Shown in pieces: positions 22,986 to 35,600 of a DNA stretch of 64,000 nucleotides (positions within the stretch are counted from its first letter, which is position 1; each line of letters opens with the position of its first letter). The notes beneath the pieces were generated by a model, which worked only from the letters and a program-made list of their open reading frames with translations, did no database searches and had not been told where the DNA came from. The position numbers and the translations under genes are program-made. Source of the stretch: Asterias amurensis (lineage: Eukaryota > Echinodermata > Asteroidea > Forcipulatida > Asteriidae); contig NC_092651.1 in assembly GCF_032118995.1 (NCBI RefSeq), forward strand, positions 15,199,349 through 15,263,348. Direction: 5' to 3'.

Positions 22986-25900
22986 ATGACCACCGAGGCG
23001 CAATCGACCCCTAGCATGGAGCGGGAGTTCGCAGAGACAACCACCCTCCATGGAGTGAGTCGAGTGTTTGGGGCGACTAAAACCGTATTCAAGATCGCCT
23101 GGATTTGTATCATGCTCGGATGTTTGGGAGTTTGTATCTGGCAGATTTCTGATCGAGTTAGGAGATTTCTTGAGTTCAAAGCTACCACGGAGATTTCTCT
23201 GGAGTATGTGAGCAGTCTCAATTTCCCTGCAGTGACTGTGTGCAATTTCAACAGGTAAAAGTCTAATTACTTTATCATCAGTAGGATTGCTTGACTTGCA
23301 TTGTGAAAGTTTGACTGAAGAGAATTTTGTGGTAACATTTTCCCCTAAAGACAACCAGGGCTTAGGGCAGTGGGGGAAGATGGGACATGTTTTAAACAGA
23401 TCTTAGATAATTAAAATTAAAATTTACCATTATTGTCACATGGGCTCACGGACACTAAAAGTTGTTTATGTTTTCACCTTTTCATGAAATTTCAATGGTT
23501 TTTGACAGTTTCAGATACTACAACTTTACTTTATCAAGTTTTCATTTCATTTCATTTATTAATTTCACAGGCAAAAATACAAGCATAGACAATAAGAACA
23601 GTTAGAAAACAAAAAACATGAACATACAATAAAAATAACAAATAAAAAAGCAGCATCCCTGATGGATTTTAAGAAAGTAAACTAAATTACTATCGAGTTA
23701 ATCTCCTGATGCCACAATTTAAGAAGAGACAAAAAAGGGACATTACAGATGGACATATTAAAACATGGCATACAGTATAAAATGTAGAACTATACAAGCA
23801 GTTAAAACTATAAAAGCACTAATGGGCATTAAAAATATAAAATCGTTAGAGCCATTATACCCTTTCGGTACAGGAAAACAAAAATTCAAAGATTTACAAA
23901 TAATTTACAGGGTTTACAGAAGGTAATGGTGAAAATATTGTTCCATGAAATGCTTTACTTCTTGAGAAAACATTAAAACAATATAAATTCTTGTTAGGGA
24001 GAATTACGGATTTATTTTAAACACATGTCATGACACGGCCAAACGCGCGGAAACAAGAATAGGTTTTCCAGTTATTTTCTCCCAACTCCGATGACTGATT
24101 GAACCTAAATTCTCACAGGTTTGTTATTTTATATATTAGTTGTGATACACGAAGTGTGGGACTTGGACAATACTGTTTACCGAAAGTGTATAATGGCTTT
24201 AAAAGAGAGAATCTAGTTAATTATGCAAAAGGCACTATACATTTGAGGGAAAAACAGCAGCAAGGTTTAGTTTAAAAGCAAAAAATAGGTAATGGCCTGA
24301 CGTTTCGAACTTATATAGCAGAGTCTTTCTCGAAGGCTAAAATGACAACATTTCTGAATAACTTGCCCGCATAATGGGTTAACTCATGTTGTAAGTAAAT
24401 CATGACAGTCTTTCAAAAATACCAATGGACAATTTTAACCCGCACTTATAATCTGACCATGAAAAAAATACAACAGACACGTCATTACATAAATAATAAA
24501 AACTGAAAATGGCAAAGGGGCACCCTCCACATTACAGACCAGATATTATGCATATATAGGATGGGTTTGCCAGACATGATTTGGTTGGTTTATATTATAA
24601 CGCATTGCATTGGCAATATCCAATCTTCCCCGTGTTCGTGATCTTGTTTACTGATCGAAACGTCGAGTAGTTAAAGGAACACGTTGCCCTGGATCGGACG
24701 AGTTGGTCTATAACTGAGCGTTTGTAACTGTTTTTCATAAAATGCATATGGTTGGAAAGATGTTTTAAAAGTAGAATACAATGATCCACACAAGTTTGCC
24801 TCAAAATTGCGTGGTTTTCCTTTTACTGCGTGAACTAACACGGTCGGCCATTTATGGGAGTCAAAAATTTGACTCCCATAAATGGCCGACCGTGTTTGTC
24901 GACGAGGTAAAAGGAAAACCATGCAATTTCGAGGCATGTTTATGTGGATCATTGTATTCTACTTTTACAACATCTTTCTACCCATATGCATTTTATAAAA
25001 AACAGTTACAAACGCTTTTTATAGACCAACTCGACCGATCCAGGGCAATGTGTTCCTTTAACAACCGGTTCTTTTCAGAACCAATACTACTGAAAAGAGA
25101 TATTCAAATGGTTTTATACCGCAACCCTCTCATAGTTATACTTGATCTCCCATTCTATTAAAGACAGTGGACACTATTGGTAATTGTCAAAGAGCAGTCT
25201 TCTCCCTTGGTGTATCTCAACATATGCATAAAATAACAAACCTGTGAAAAATTGAGCTCGATCGGTCGTCGGATTTGCGAGAAAACTATGAAAGAAAAAA
25301 CACCCTTGTCACACGAAGTTGTGTGCTTTAAGATGCTTGATTTCGAGACCTCAAGTTCTAAACTTGAGGTCTCGAAATCAAATTTGTGGAAAATTACTTC
25401 TTTCTCCAAAACTGGGTCACTTCAGAGGGAGCTGTTTCTCACAATGTTTATACCATCAATCTCTCCCCATTACTCGTTTCCAAGTAAGGTTTTATGCCAA
25501 TAATTATTTTGAGTAATTACCAATAGTGTCCACTGCCTTTAAAACGATAAATCAATTAATCAATCAATCAGAGGAAATTTATATACCTTCAAAATCAATC
25601 AAAGTTGTCCAAAGGCGCTCAAGAAAGTTTGATGGGAGTTTCTTGAAAATTTGAACAGTGTTTTAGTATCCCTGATGTAATTAGGGAGAGTGTTTCATTT
25701 TTAATTTTTTTTATATATATATTTTTTATATATTAGTTTACACGTATAATTTATTGAAAAAAGAACATAGCTCGTGTGTTCATTATGATCAGGGCCCAAT
25801 TTTGAAGAGCTGCTAAGCACAAAAATTTGCTTAGCATGAAATTTCTCCCTTGATAAAAACAGGAATGCCAATCAAATTTCCACGTGATTTTCAGGACAAG

Positions 25901-26569
25901 CAAACAACAGCTAAATACCAGTAAGAAGACAACATGCAACAAATGGAAATTTGGTCAGTAATCCTGTTTTTATCCAGGAAGAAACTTCGTGTTAATCAAA
26001 TTTGTGTGCTCAGCAGCTCCATGAAATTGGGCCCTGGGGCCGATTTCACAAAGCAATAAAATCCATCACAAGACAAATTTTCAGTATCACCATAGTGATT
26101 TGTATTGTGACGTCATACTTTACTAAGCAACTGCGATTGGTTTGGAGTTGTGATCAATCTTAGATCTTTGTGAAATCGGCCCCAGGGGCCGATTTCACAA
26201 AGCAATAAAATTCATCGCAAGACAAATTGTCTGTATCACCATAGAGATTTGCATTGTGACATCACACTTTACTTAGCAACTACGATTGATTTGAAGTTAC
26301 GATCAATTTGAGACCTTTGTGAAATCGGCCCCTGGTTGGTAATTATTGTTATTGACAAAAAACGGTGCGCTTAAAGCGACCGTATTATATTAAGCGCCTA
26401 GCAAAACTAATGCTTTGTTTTGTCATTTTCTGTCACTAACTATGCACAGAGTTCCTTTCAGAGGCAAAACAAAATGGTTTGGGAAGAATGGTTTTGTTTA
26501 AACTTGGCCTACAAACCTTTATGATGCTGCCCCAATCTTGGTCTTGTTCCTCGTATCGAGTAACAATAT

Positions 26570-26631
<62 letters not shown>

Positions 26632-29600
26632 CGTATTTATAACGCGCCTTTTGCCAAAGGATACAAAGCGCCAGGTATTATTACTGCAAGTAGTGGGGCG
26701 AATTTTTTTGAGATATAAGACCTAATCCTTAAGCACCATGTAATGGTTTACAAGGTGCTATGGCGCAATATGCTGCTAATCCAGCCAGGAACACCGGGCG
26801 AACCCCTTCTCTTTTCGATAAGTGCACTGGGTTCTTTTACGTGCGTTTACCCAACACATGGGACCAACGGCTTTACGTCCCATCCGATGGACGAAGCAAT
26901 GGCAATACTCCTTTTGCAAATAGGAACCAGACTTGTTTGTTCTTCCAGCCTCGGTTTGGTAACATTGATATCAATGAGAGATATTCAAGATGGCTGCATC
27001 ATGATAAAGGTCCATACCTGGCCTATTCCTCCCCAACTATGCATCTTTTGTAACTATGCCACCACTGTCCGCACTCATACAACACCAGATCGGGCTCACA
27101 AGGTAATCTAGTTCCCCCACTGCCAAAAACCACTACAGGTAAACGTACATTTGCTGCTCGTGTGGTCAATTAATTTGTTCAATTAATATTATTATAAACT
27201 CCCCCTTGTCACGTTACGTAGCAATTTCTATATTAATAATACAGTACACAAATTTCGCACACTTAAAATACCAAAACATTTTATTGCATTTTTATGTAAG
27301 TCGGTACCTTATCTTCCAACTATAAAAGTGTCATTATCCACAAAGTGCCACTTTCGGACTTATGGCCCAATTCGATACCCCTATTTTTCGCTTTAAAACA
27401 ATATGACAAAAAAAAAAACTATTTGAAATAGTGGTTTGATCCACTTAAGCACACTTAATTTTTATAAACATTTTCTGAAAGACCAAACATGGTTGTGCAA
27501 TATGTGTTAAAGAAAAACTTCAACTTTTCCCTTTTAGACGTACCAGTGCTTTCAATTTACCTATTTTTTGACACTTAAACAAATTAAGGTAAAAACCTGG
27601 AAAATTTTAGCTATAACCATGGCAACCAATGTCTGATATAACGTTTATTCGATTTTTGTGTTTTGTGTACCCATACCTACTCAAACATGGAGTTTTGCCA
27701 AAATCCATTTTTTGACGTCTGCCAACATTTTACAAATATCTTTGATTTTGACAGCAACCCAGTCTTAATGGCCTGATGTTTCAAACCTATAGCAGAGTCT
27801 TTCTCGAAGGCTAAAATGACAACATTTCTGAATAACTTGCCCGCATAATGGGTAAACTCATGTTGTAAGTAAATCATGACAGTCTTTCAAAAATATCAAT
27901 GGAAAACTTTAACCCGCACTTATAATCTGACCATGAAAATAAAACAACAGCCACGTCATAACATAATTAATAAAAACTGAGAACGGCAAAGTGATACCCT
28001 CCACATTACAGACCAGATATTATGCATAATGGCTGCATCATGCTAAAGGTCTATACCTGGCCTATTCCTCCCCAACTATGCATTTTTTCGTAACTATGCC
28101 ACCACTGCCCGCCCCACTCATACAACACCAGATCGGGCTCACAAGGTAATCTAGTTCCCCCACTTCCAAAAACCACTACAGGTAAACGTACATTTGCTGC
28201 TCGTGTGGTCAATTAATTTGTTTAATTATAATATTATAAACTCCCCCTTGCCACGTTATGTAGCAATGTCTATATTAATAATACAGTACACAAATTTTGA
28301 AATTTTATTAGGTGGGCTTATGGCTCCTTTCCTGGTTTGCCTGTAGTTTGTTTAACCTCTGTCTTTATTGTATACTCGCTTGATGTAACGATTTGTGATG
28401 TAACGATTTGTGATGTTGTACGTGTGTTGTCTTTATTTAAACTTGACTGTATTATGAAAGTAAGAATAGAACATCCGATGACTGTTTGGTTGGACATCGG
28501 ACTTGTCACACCTTGTATACCTTAATATGAACACGTTTTGCTAACAAAACAGTTGCTGACAGTGTGAGCACTTTAATATGTAATTTGCCAAATAAACTGA
28601 CAAACATGTAGAAGTTTGAGATCGATCGCCTGTCTTGGCAAAAACATCGATTACACATTTTCATGACATCGATGCCATAAACAAACGAATAAAACGCCTA
28701 TTGATTGATAAACTCCAAACGGGAAGTTTTACCTTCATGTTAGGTGACATTTCAGACTGTCTATGTGACATTTCAATTGTTGTCTTACTATCATCATCAT
28801 TAGACCGTGTAAGTTTTATGTAAATGGAGGGGGCGGTCTGCAAAGTGTATTAACATTGTCAAATTAAACCATTGTGGTTGGTAGATAATGTGTCCAACCA
28901 AAACATTGGTTAAAAGTTACCAGTCCGAAATTGTTCGTTTTCAATCACTCTTTATTGGTTAACTTTTCCACTTACCTATAATTTATTGGTAAACTTTTAA
29001 ACCCCCCAAAATGATAGATTTTTGTCCAACCAATCGGACCACTGGTTAGAATAACCAATCTCAAATGGTCGAGTTTTTTTAACCACTCCATTTGGTTTGG
29101 TTAACTTTCCAACCACCCTATATGATAGCATTCGAGCTGCCTCTAGCTACCGGGCAACATCGGTAGTCTTGTTGGTAAGACACTGCTCTAGAGTATTGCA
29201 TGGGTCGTGGGTTCGAATCCTACCAAATAACATTATGCCTGTGATATTTTTTTCACAGGACTTGGTTAAGTACTGAGTACATTGAGTAACAGTAACACAC
29301 ATCGGTGTATGGGTAAAAACCAAAATAATCACACCCTATACATTTATTGGTTAATGTTTCCATAAACCAATCTGGATGGGTTGGAATTACCATTGCCCAG
29401 CCTGGTAATTCAATCAAGTAATCGTTTATAAATGAGCAATTTATGTATGCTAAGCTACAATACCACAGGCCGAATACAAATATTGTTTGTTTTTTTGTTT
29501 GTTTTTTTATTTCCAACTATCACAAGTAATAATCATAGGGACACCGCCAATATAGGGCTAGATAGCTCAGTTGGTAGAGCGCCGGCACGTTAATCCGGAG

Positions 29601-32600
29601 GTTTGGTTCGAATCCCACTGCAGTCAATTCTTTGATCAACCCCAAAATCAATAAATAATCATGAAACACAAGAAATAAGAACGAGTGATAAGAGGAGGGC
29701 AACGGGAAAAAGCGTATTAGTTTAAACCTCAACATGTATCATTATACAAATATCACATGGTTTGAGGGTGACTGTACACATATTGACTGGCAATGAGGTA
29801 CATAGTATGTCTATCCCCCGGAGAGAGTTTGAGTGACCAGACGAGGGACCTATTTCTCGAGGCCGAAGGACTAGTAACAACTCGACTTTCGGCCATGAAT
29901 ATGTATGAGGTAGGCCTAAAGTTAAATTATATACAGTCTATGAACTGAAAACTTGAACTGAAAACAAAAAATGTCAATATTTAGAGGATTCGGGTACTTT
30001 TTCAAAATGTCCATGCTAAAACTGAGAAGAAAATTATTACTTTTACTCATTTCTCAAAAACTACAGCACTTCCGCATAGTTCCTTGCTCTATGACCTCCC
30101 TTCAGTAAGTAAAATTTCAGGGGAAGCTTTCTACTATCATAATCTTCAAACTGTGTAAGTCTAATGTAAATCTGCGGACATTGTTTTTTTTATAGGAAAA
30201 CAGACATAATACCCTTTAAATTGACATGACTCGCGTCTAAAGTTATAATGTATTTTCGTTTTGACGAACGTCTTACAAAAAGTACCCCAAAAACAACATT
30301 TTTACAGAGCTGATTTTCACTTACTGATTAAATTATATAGAAAAAGCTTGCTATTCAATACACCGTTCAGTTAATTTTTGACTAAACAAATGTAATTGGT
30401 AACTAGGCGACCACTATATTGGTAAATATTGGCCAACTTATGGGTTAATGTATTGGTTTAAAGGAACACGTTGCCTTGGATCGGTCGAGTTGGTCTTTGA
30501 AAAGCGTTTGTCACCGTTTTTTATAAAATGCATATTGGTAGAAAGATGTTGTAAAAGTAGAATACAATGATCCACACAAACATGCCTCGAAATTGCGTGG
30601 TTTTCCTTTTACCTCGTCGACTAACACGTCGGCCATTTATGGGGGTCAAAATTTTGACTCCCATAAATGGCCGACCATGTTACTTCGCACAGTAGAAGGA
30701 AAACCACGCAATTTCGAGGCAAACTTGTGTGGATCATTGTATTCTACTTTTAAAACATCTTTCCAACCATATACATGTTATAAAAAACGGTTACAAACGC
30801 TTTTGTTTTGACCAACTCGTCCGATCCAAGGCAACGTGTTCCTTTAAGGGTTGTTGATTGGTTGCCATGCAACCAATCAAATGCAGGATGACAATAGTGA
30901 CGGTCATCAAGTATAGACGGATGGAAATCAGTTAGGTCCACCAGAGCACCAAATTAAAGCCATTTTATACCCTTTCAAAATCTGGTTCTGAGGTCTCGAA
31001 ATCAAATTCGTGGAAAATTTCTTCTTTCCCTAAAACTACGTTACTTCAGAGGGCCGTTTCTCACAATGTTTTATGCTATCAACAGCTGTCCATTACTCGA
31101 GACCAAGTAAGGTTTTATGCTAATAATTACTTTGAGTAATTGCCAATAGTGCCCACTGCCTTTAAAGCCATTATACGCTTTAGGTAAACAGTATTGTCCA
31201 AGTCCCAAATTTCGTGTATCACAACTTATATATAAAATAACAAACCTGTGATAATTTAGGCTCAATCGTTCATCGGAGTCGGGGGAAATAACGGGAAAAC
31301 CCACTCTTGTTTCCGCACGTTCGCCGTGTCATGACATGTGTTTAAAATAAATCCGTAATTCTCGCTATCGAGAATTAATATTGTTTTAACGTTTTCTCAA
31401 AAAGTAAGCATTTCAAGGAACAATATTTCAAGAGAAGTTTTTCACCACTACCTTCTGTAAACCCTGTAAATTATTTGTAAATCTGTGAACTTTTTTGTTC
31501 TGTACCGAAAGTGTATAATGGCTTTCAGTGGTCATTTTTGACCAGAAACATTGTTAAAGAATTAGTTTGCAAAGTAAAAGGAAAACCGTGCAATTTTGAG
31601 GCATATAATTATATTATATTTGTAAATCATCTTTCTAGTCATGCATTGCATAACAGTATTAGTTTCAAACGCTTTTTATAGACGAACTCGCCGATCCAAG
31701 GCAACGTGTCCTTTTAAATTTATGTTCCCTTAGCTCATATCGAAAAATGCACACTTTTAAACGCCAGTATAAATAATATACAAATATTGTACCGAGTGCC
31801 ATGGTTTAAAACTATGACTCCATCGGTGATACCCGCAGCGTTCTATTTTCCCGGGGCGAAATCTTTGTTCTATAACACCCCAACCATTTCTAAATACTGT
31901 ACTATTAAGTTACAGAGTAAATGCTACAATCCACTAATCCACGGACAACGCGAATACAGCTTGCGAAAACTTCTACTGCGTGCTGCATGTAGTGTCATGT
32001 AATCCGAAATGGTTACAGACTATTAATTTATCATCCTCGTACACGCAACGGACGCCTTGGCACTGCACGCCGTGTGATAGTCTTCGGACTAGCGCACGGC
32101 AAACCGATGCACTATCACACGGAAAACCGATGCACTATCACACGGCCGTCGTCTAGTAAACCTAAGACATATCATGTGACGCGCTCTTAACCAATGAAAA
32201 GGCAGAATATTGGTAAGGGGTGTTATAAACACAAACAACATTGTTTTATTGTTTTTGCTTATTGATTGTGCAGGTATCGCATCAGTCAAATCAACCAGTC
32301 TGATGTGAAGTTCATTTTATACCTTCTCGAAGCCAATGATTATGACTACGAATCTTACGGCGATTCATTGCAAGATTTGAGTTATGCTTGGCAGGGTGAC
32401 AGCGGATCTTTCAACTATACTGCATTCACACTGAGAGCCGGCTTTACTATGGATAATGATACACTCATTGAGTGCGAATGGCGAGGGAAGGAGGATGCCT
32501 GCAGCTCTGCAGTAAGTTGTTTGGGGAGTGTCACAATGAAGCGAACTGAGACGACGATGACAGACCGTGACTACGACGGCGACACAACCGACGACGACCA

Positions 32601-35600
32601 CGACAGAGTCACGGCCATTACAACCACGAGATTACCACGGCCACGACCATGACGAAGACTACCACGACCCACAATCGACACTACGACGCCTACCATGTCT
32701 ACACCCACTCTTAAAGACGTCCTCCACGATCACAACCAGGACAATGACAACGTCCAACACGACCAAGCACGACAGTGGTAATGACCACAACCACACCCAT
32801 AACTATTTGATTGATTATTTCTTAGAAAAAAAACTACATAAAAACATGTCGATTACAAAAATATTACCAAAATTTACGAACGAAAACGGGGGAAACCTCC
32901 ATAAAATCACTAAACAGAGAAAAATACCCGTGTATAGAAACGTAACATAAACAGACAGGCAGATTATGTAGACGCATCACTGAAAGAGACTAACCGACAA
33001 TACCATCACGACCACGATAATGACGCTCACGATGACAGCGGCGACAAAGATGACATCAATAATTTGATGACAATAAAAATTATACAAGTGGTATTGAAGA
33101 AAAAAATTGCTTGCTATTTTATTTTTGCGTTAGAATTACAACGGAAGATATACACATTAGTTACACTATTTTCTTCAATGACGACGCAATAAATTGCATA
33201 ACGCCAACAAGCACAGAAAACTCGCTAAGTACAGAATGGTATTGCTTAGCAGAAACAGGTTACCAGACCAAATTACATTAAACTTGCATTGTTGTGGCTG
33301 GTGACCTACCACCCATCCCCAGGAATTAGAGCCTCCCCTATACCCACAGTGCAGCTCAGCCCTACCATCCATCCCCAGGAATTAGAGCCTCCCCTATACC
33401 CACAGTGCAGCTCAGGCCTACCACTCATCCCCAGGAACTACAGCCTCCCCTATACCCACAGTGCAACTCAGCCCTACCACACATCCCAGGAATTAGAGCC
33501 TCCCCTATACCCACAGTGCAGCTCAGCCCTACCAACCATCCCCAGGAATTACAGCCTCCCCTATACCCACAGTGCAGCTCAGCCCTACCACACATCCCAG
33601 GAATTAGAGCCTCCCCTATACCCACAGTGCAGCTCAGCCCTACCACACATCCCCAGGAATTATAGCCTCCCCTATACCCACAGTGCTGCTCAGCCCTACC
33701 ACCCATCCCCAGGAATTAGAGCCTCCCCTATACCCACAGTGCAGCTCAGCCCTACCACCCATCCCCAGGAATTAGAGCCTCCTCTATACCCACAGTGCAG
33801 CTCAGCCCTACCAACCATCCCCAGGAATTACAGCTTCCCCTATACCCACAGTGACACTCAGCCCTACCACCCATCCCCAGGAATTAGAGCCTCCCCTATA
33901 CCCACAGGGCTGCTCAGCTCTACCACCTATCCCCAGGAATTAGAGCCTCTCCTATACCCACAGTGCAGCTCAGCCCTACCAACCATCCCCAGGAATTACA
34001 GCCTCCCCTATACCCACAGTGCAGCTCAGCCCTACCACACATCCCAGGAATTAGAGCCTCCCCTATACCCACAGTGCAGCTCAGCCCTACCACACATCCC
34101 CAGGAATTAGAGCCTCCCCTATACCCACAGTGCTGCTCAGCCCTACCACCCATCCCCAGGAATTAGAGCCTCCCCTATACCCACAGTGCAGCTCAGCCCT
34201 ACCACCCATCCCCAGGAATTAGAGCCTCCTCTATACCCACAGTGCAGCTCAGCCCTACCAACCATCCCCAGGAATTAAAGCCTCCCCTATACCCACAGTG
34301 ACACTCAGCCCTACCACACATCCCCAGGAATTAGAGCCTCCCCTATACCCACAGTGCTGCTCAGCCCTACCACCCATCCCCAGGAATTAGAGCCTCCCCT
34401 ATACCCACAGTGCAGCTCAGCCCTACCACCCTTCCCCAGGAATTAGAGCCTCCTCTATACCCACAGTGCAGCTCAGCCCTACCAACCATCCCCAGGAATT
34501 ACAGCCTCCCCTATACCCACAGTGACACTCAGCCCTACCACCCATCCCCAGGAATTACAGCCTCCCCTATACCCACAGGACTGCTCAGCCCTTCCACCCA
34601 TCCCCAGGAACTACAGCCTCCCCTATACCCACAGTGCTGCTCAGCCATACCACCCATCCCCAGGAATTAGAGCCTCCCCTATACCCATAGTGCAGCTCAG
34701 CCCTACCACCCATCCCCAGGAATTAGAGCCTCCCCTATACCCACAGTGCAGCTCAGCCCTACCACCCATCCCCAGGAATTACAGCCTCCCCTATACCCAC
34801 AGTGCAGCTCAGCCCTACCACCCATCCCCAGGAATTAGAGCCTCCCCTATACCGACAGGGCTGCTCAGCCCTACCACCCATCCCCAGGAATTAGAGCCTC
34901 CCCTATACCCACAGTGCAGCTCAGCCCTACCACACATCCCAGGAATTAGAGCCTCCCCTATACCCACAGTGCAGCTCAGCTCTACCACCCATCCCCAGGA
35001 ATTAGAGCCTCCCCGATACAGTGCAGCTCAGCCCTATCACCCATCCCCATGAATTAGAGCCCCCCCCCCTATATCCACAGTGCAACTCAGCCCTTATACC
35101 ACCCATCCCCAGGAATTAGAGCCTCCCCTATGGCCACAACCATTCAACTTAACTGATTTTACTTCTCCCCTTGTTTCATCCATATTTCATATTATCAAGA
35201 ACTTCTCGCATGTATTTACGTCATATGGAAATTGCTGGACGTTTAATTCTGGATTAACTAGACCAGTTTTGAAAGGGAGTCAAGCGGGGAGTGGAAATGG
35301 TCTGAAACTTCTCATCGACGTACAACAGGTATCTCTTTTTAATTTTTTTTATAGCCCCTTCTTTTCTCTCTTCATTGTAATTTCACATTGTTGGTTGTAC
35401 ACAAAATTGTGTTTTACACTGGTATTTTTCTTTCATTCTTCGATGATTAATTATTTAGTCCAAATTGTCACATGTTTGTTATTTAATGCATATGTTGGGA
35501 TACACCAAGTTTAGAGTACCGGTCTTGAGTACCGGTCCTAACGTGTCCGGCGCCTTTAAATATTGCTGCAGCTCAGGTATAGGCTGGCTCAACGGGTAAT

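Larger units (their letters stand above)
26516..27011. mobile_element. Family L element split by a SINE/microsatellite insertion
   Basis: The left part 'cctttatgatgctgccccaatcttgg…gagtaacaatattgaa' and right part 'cctcggtttggtaacattgatatcaatg…gctgcatcatgataaagg' are the two arms of the element seen whole at 22106-22273. About 375 bases separate them here. Confidence 0.75.

Noticed and set aside
26479-26718. Poly-Asn ORF
   Set aside because: Translation of the AAT microsatellite.
29568-29640. tRNA gene with GTT anticodon
   Set aside because: D arm and anticodon loop look right, but the T and acceptor stems do not pair and the sequence runs into a SINE body shared with other copies.
33289-34110. 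273-residue Pro/Tyr/Ser-rich ORF and its neighbours up to 35052
   Set aside because: Entirely the 56-bp minisatellite read through; a unit not divisible by three makes all frames open. It lies inside gene A intron 2.
33306-35141. CRISPR-like regular repeat array
   Set aside because: Head-to-tail units with no unique spacers, in an animal gene intron. It is a minisatellite.
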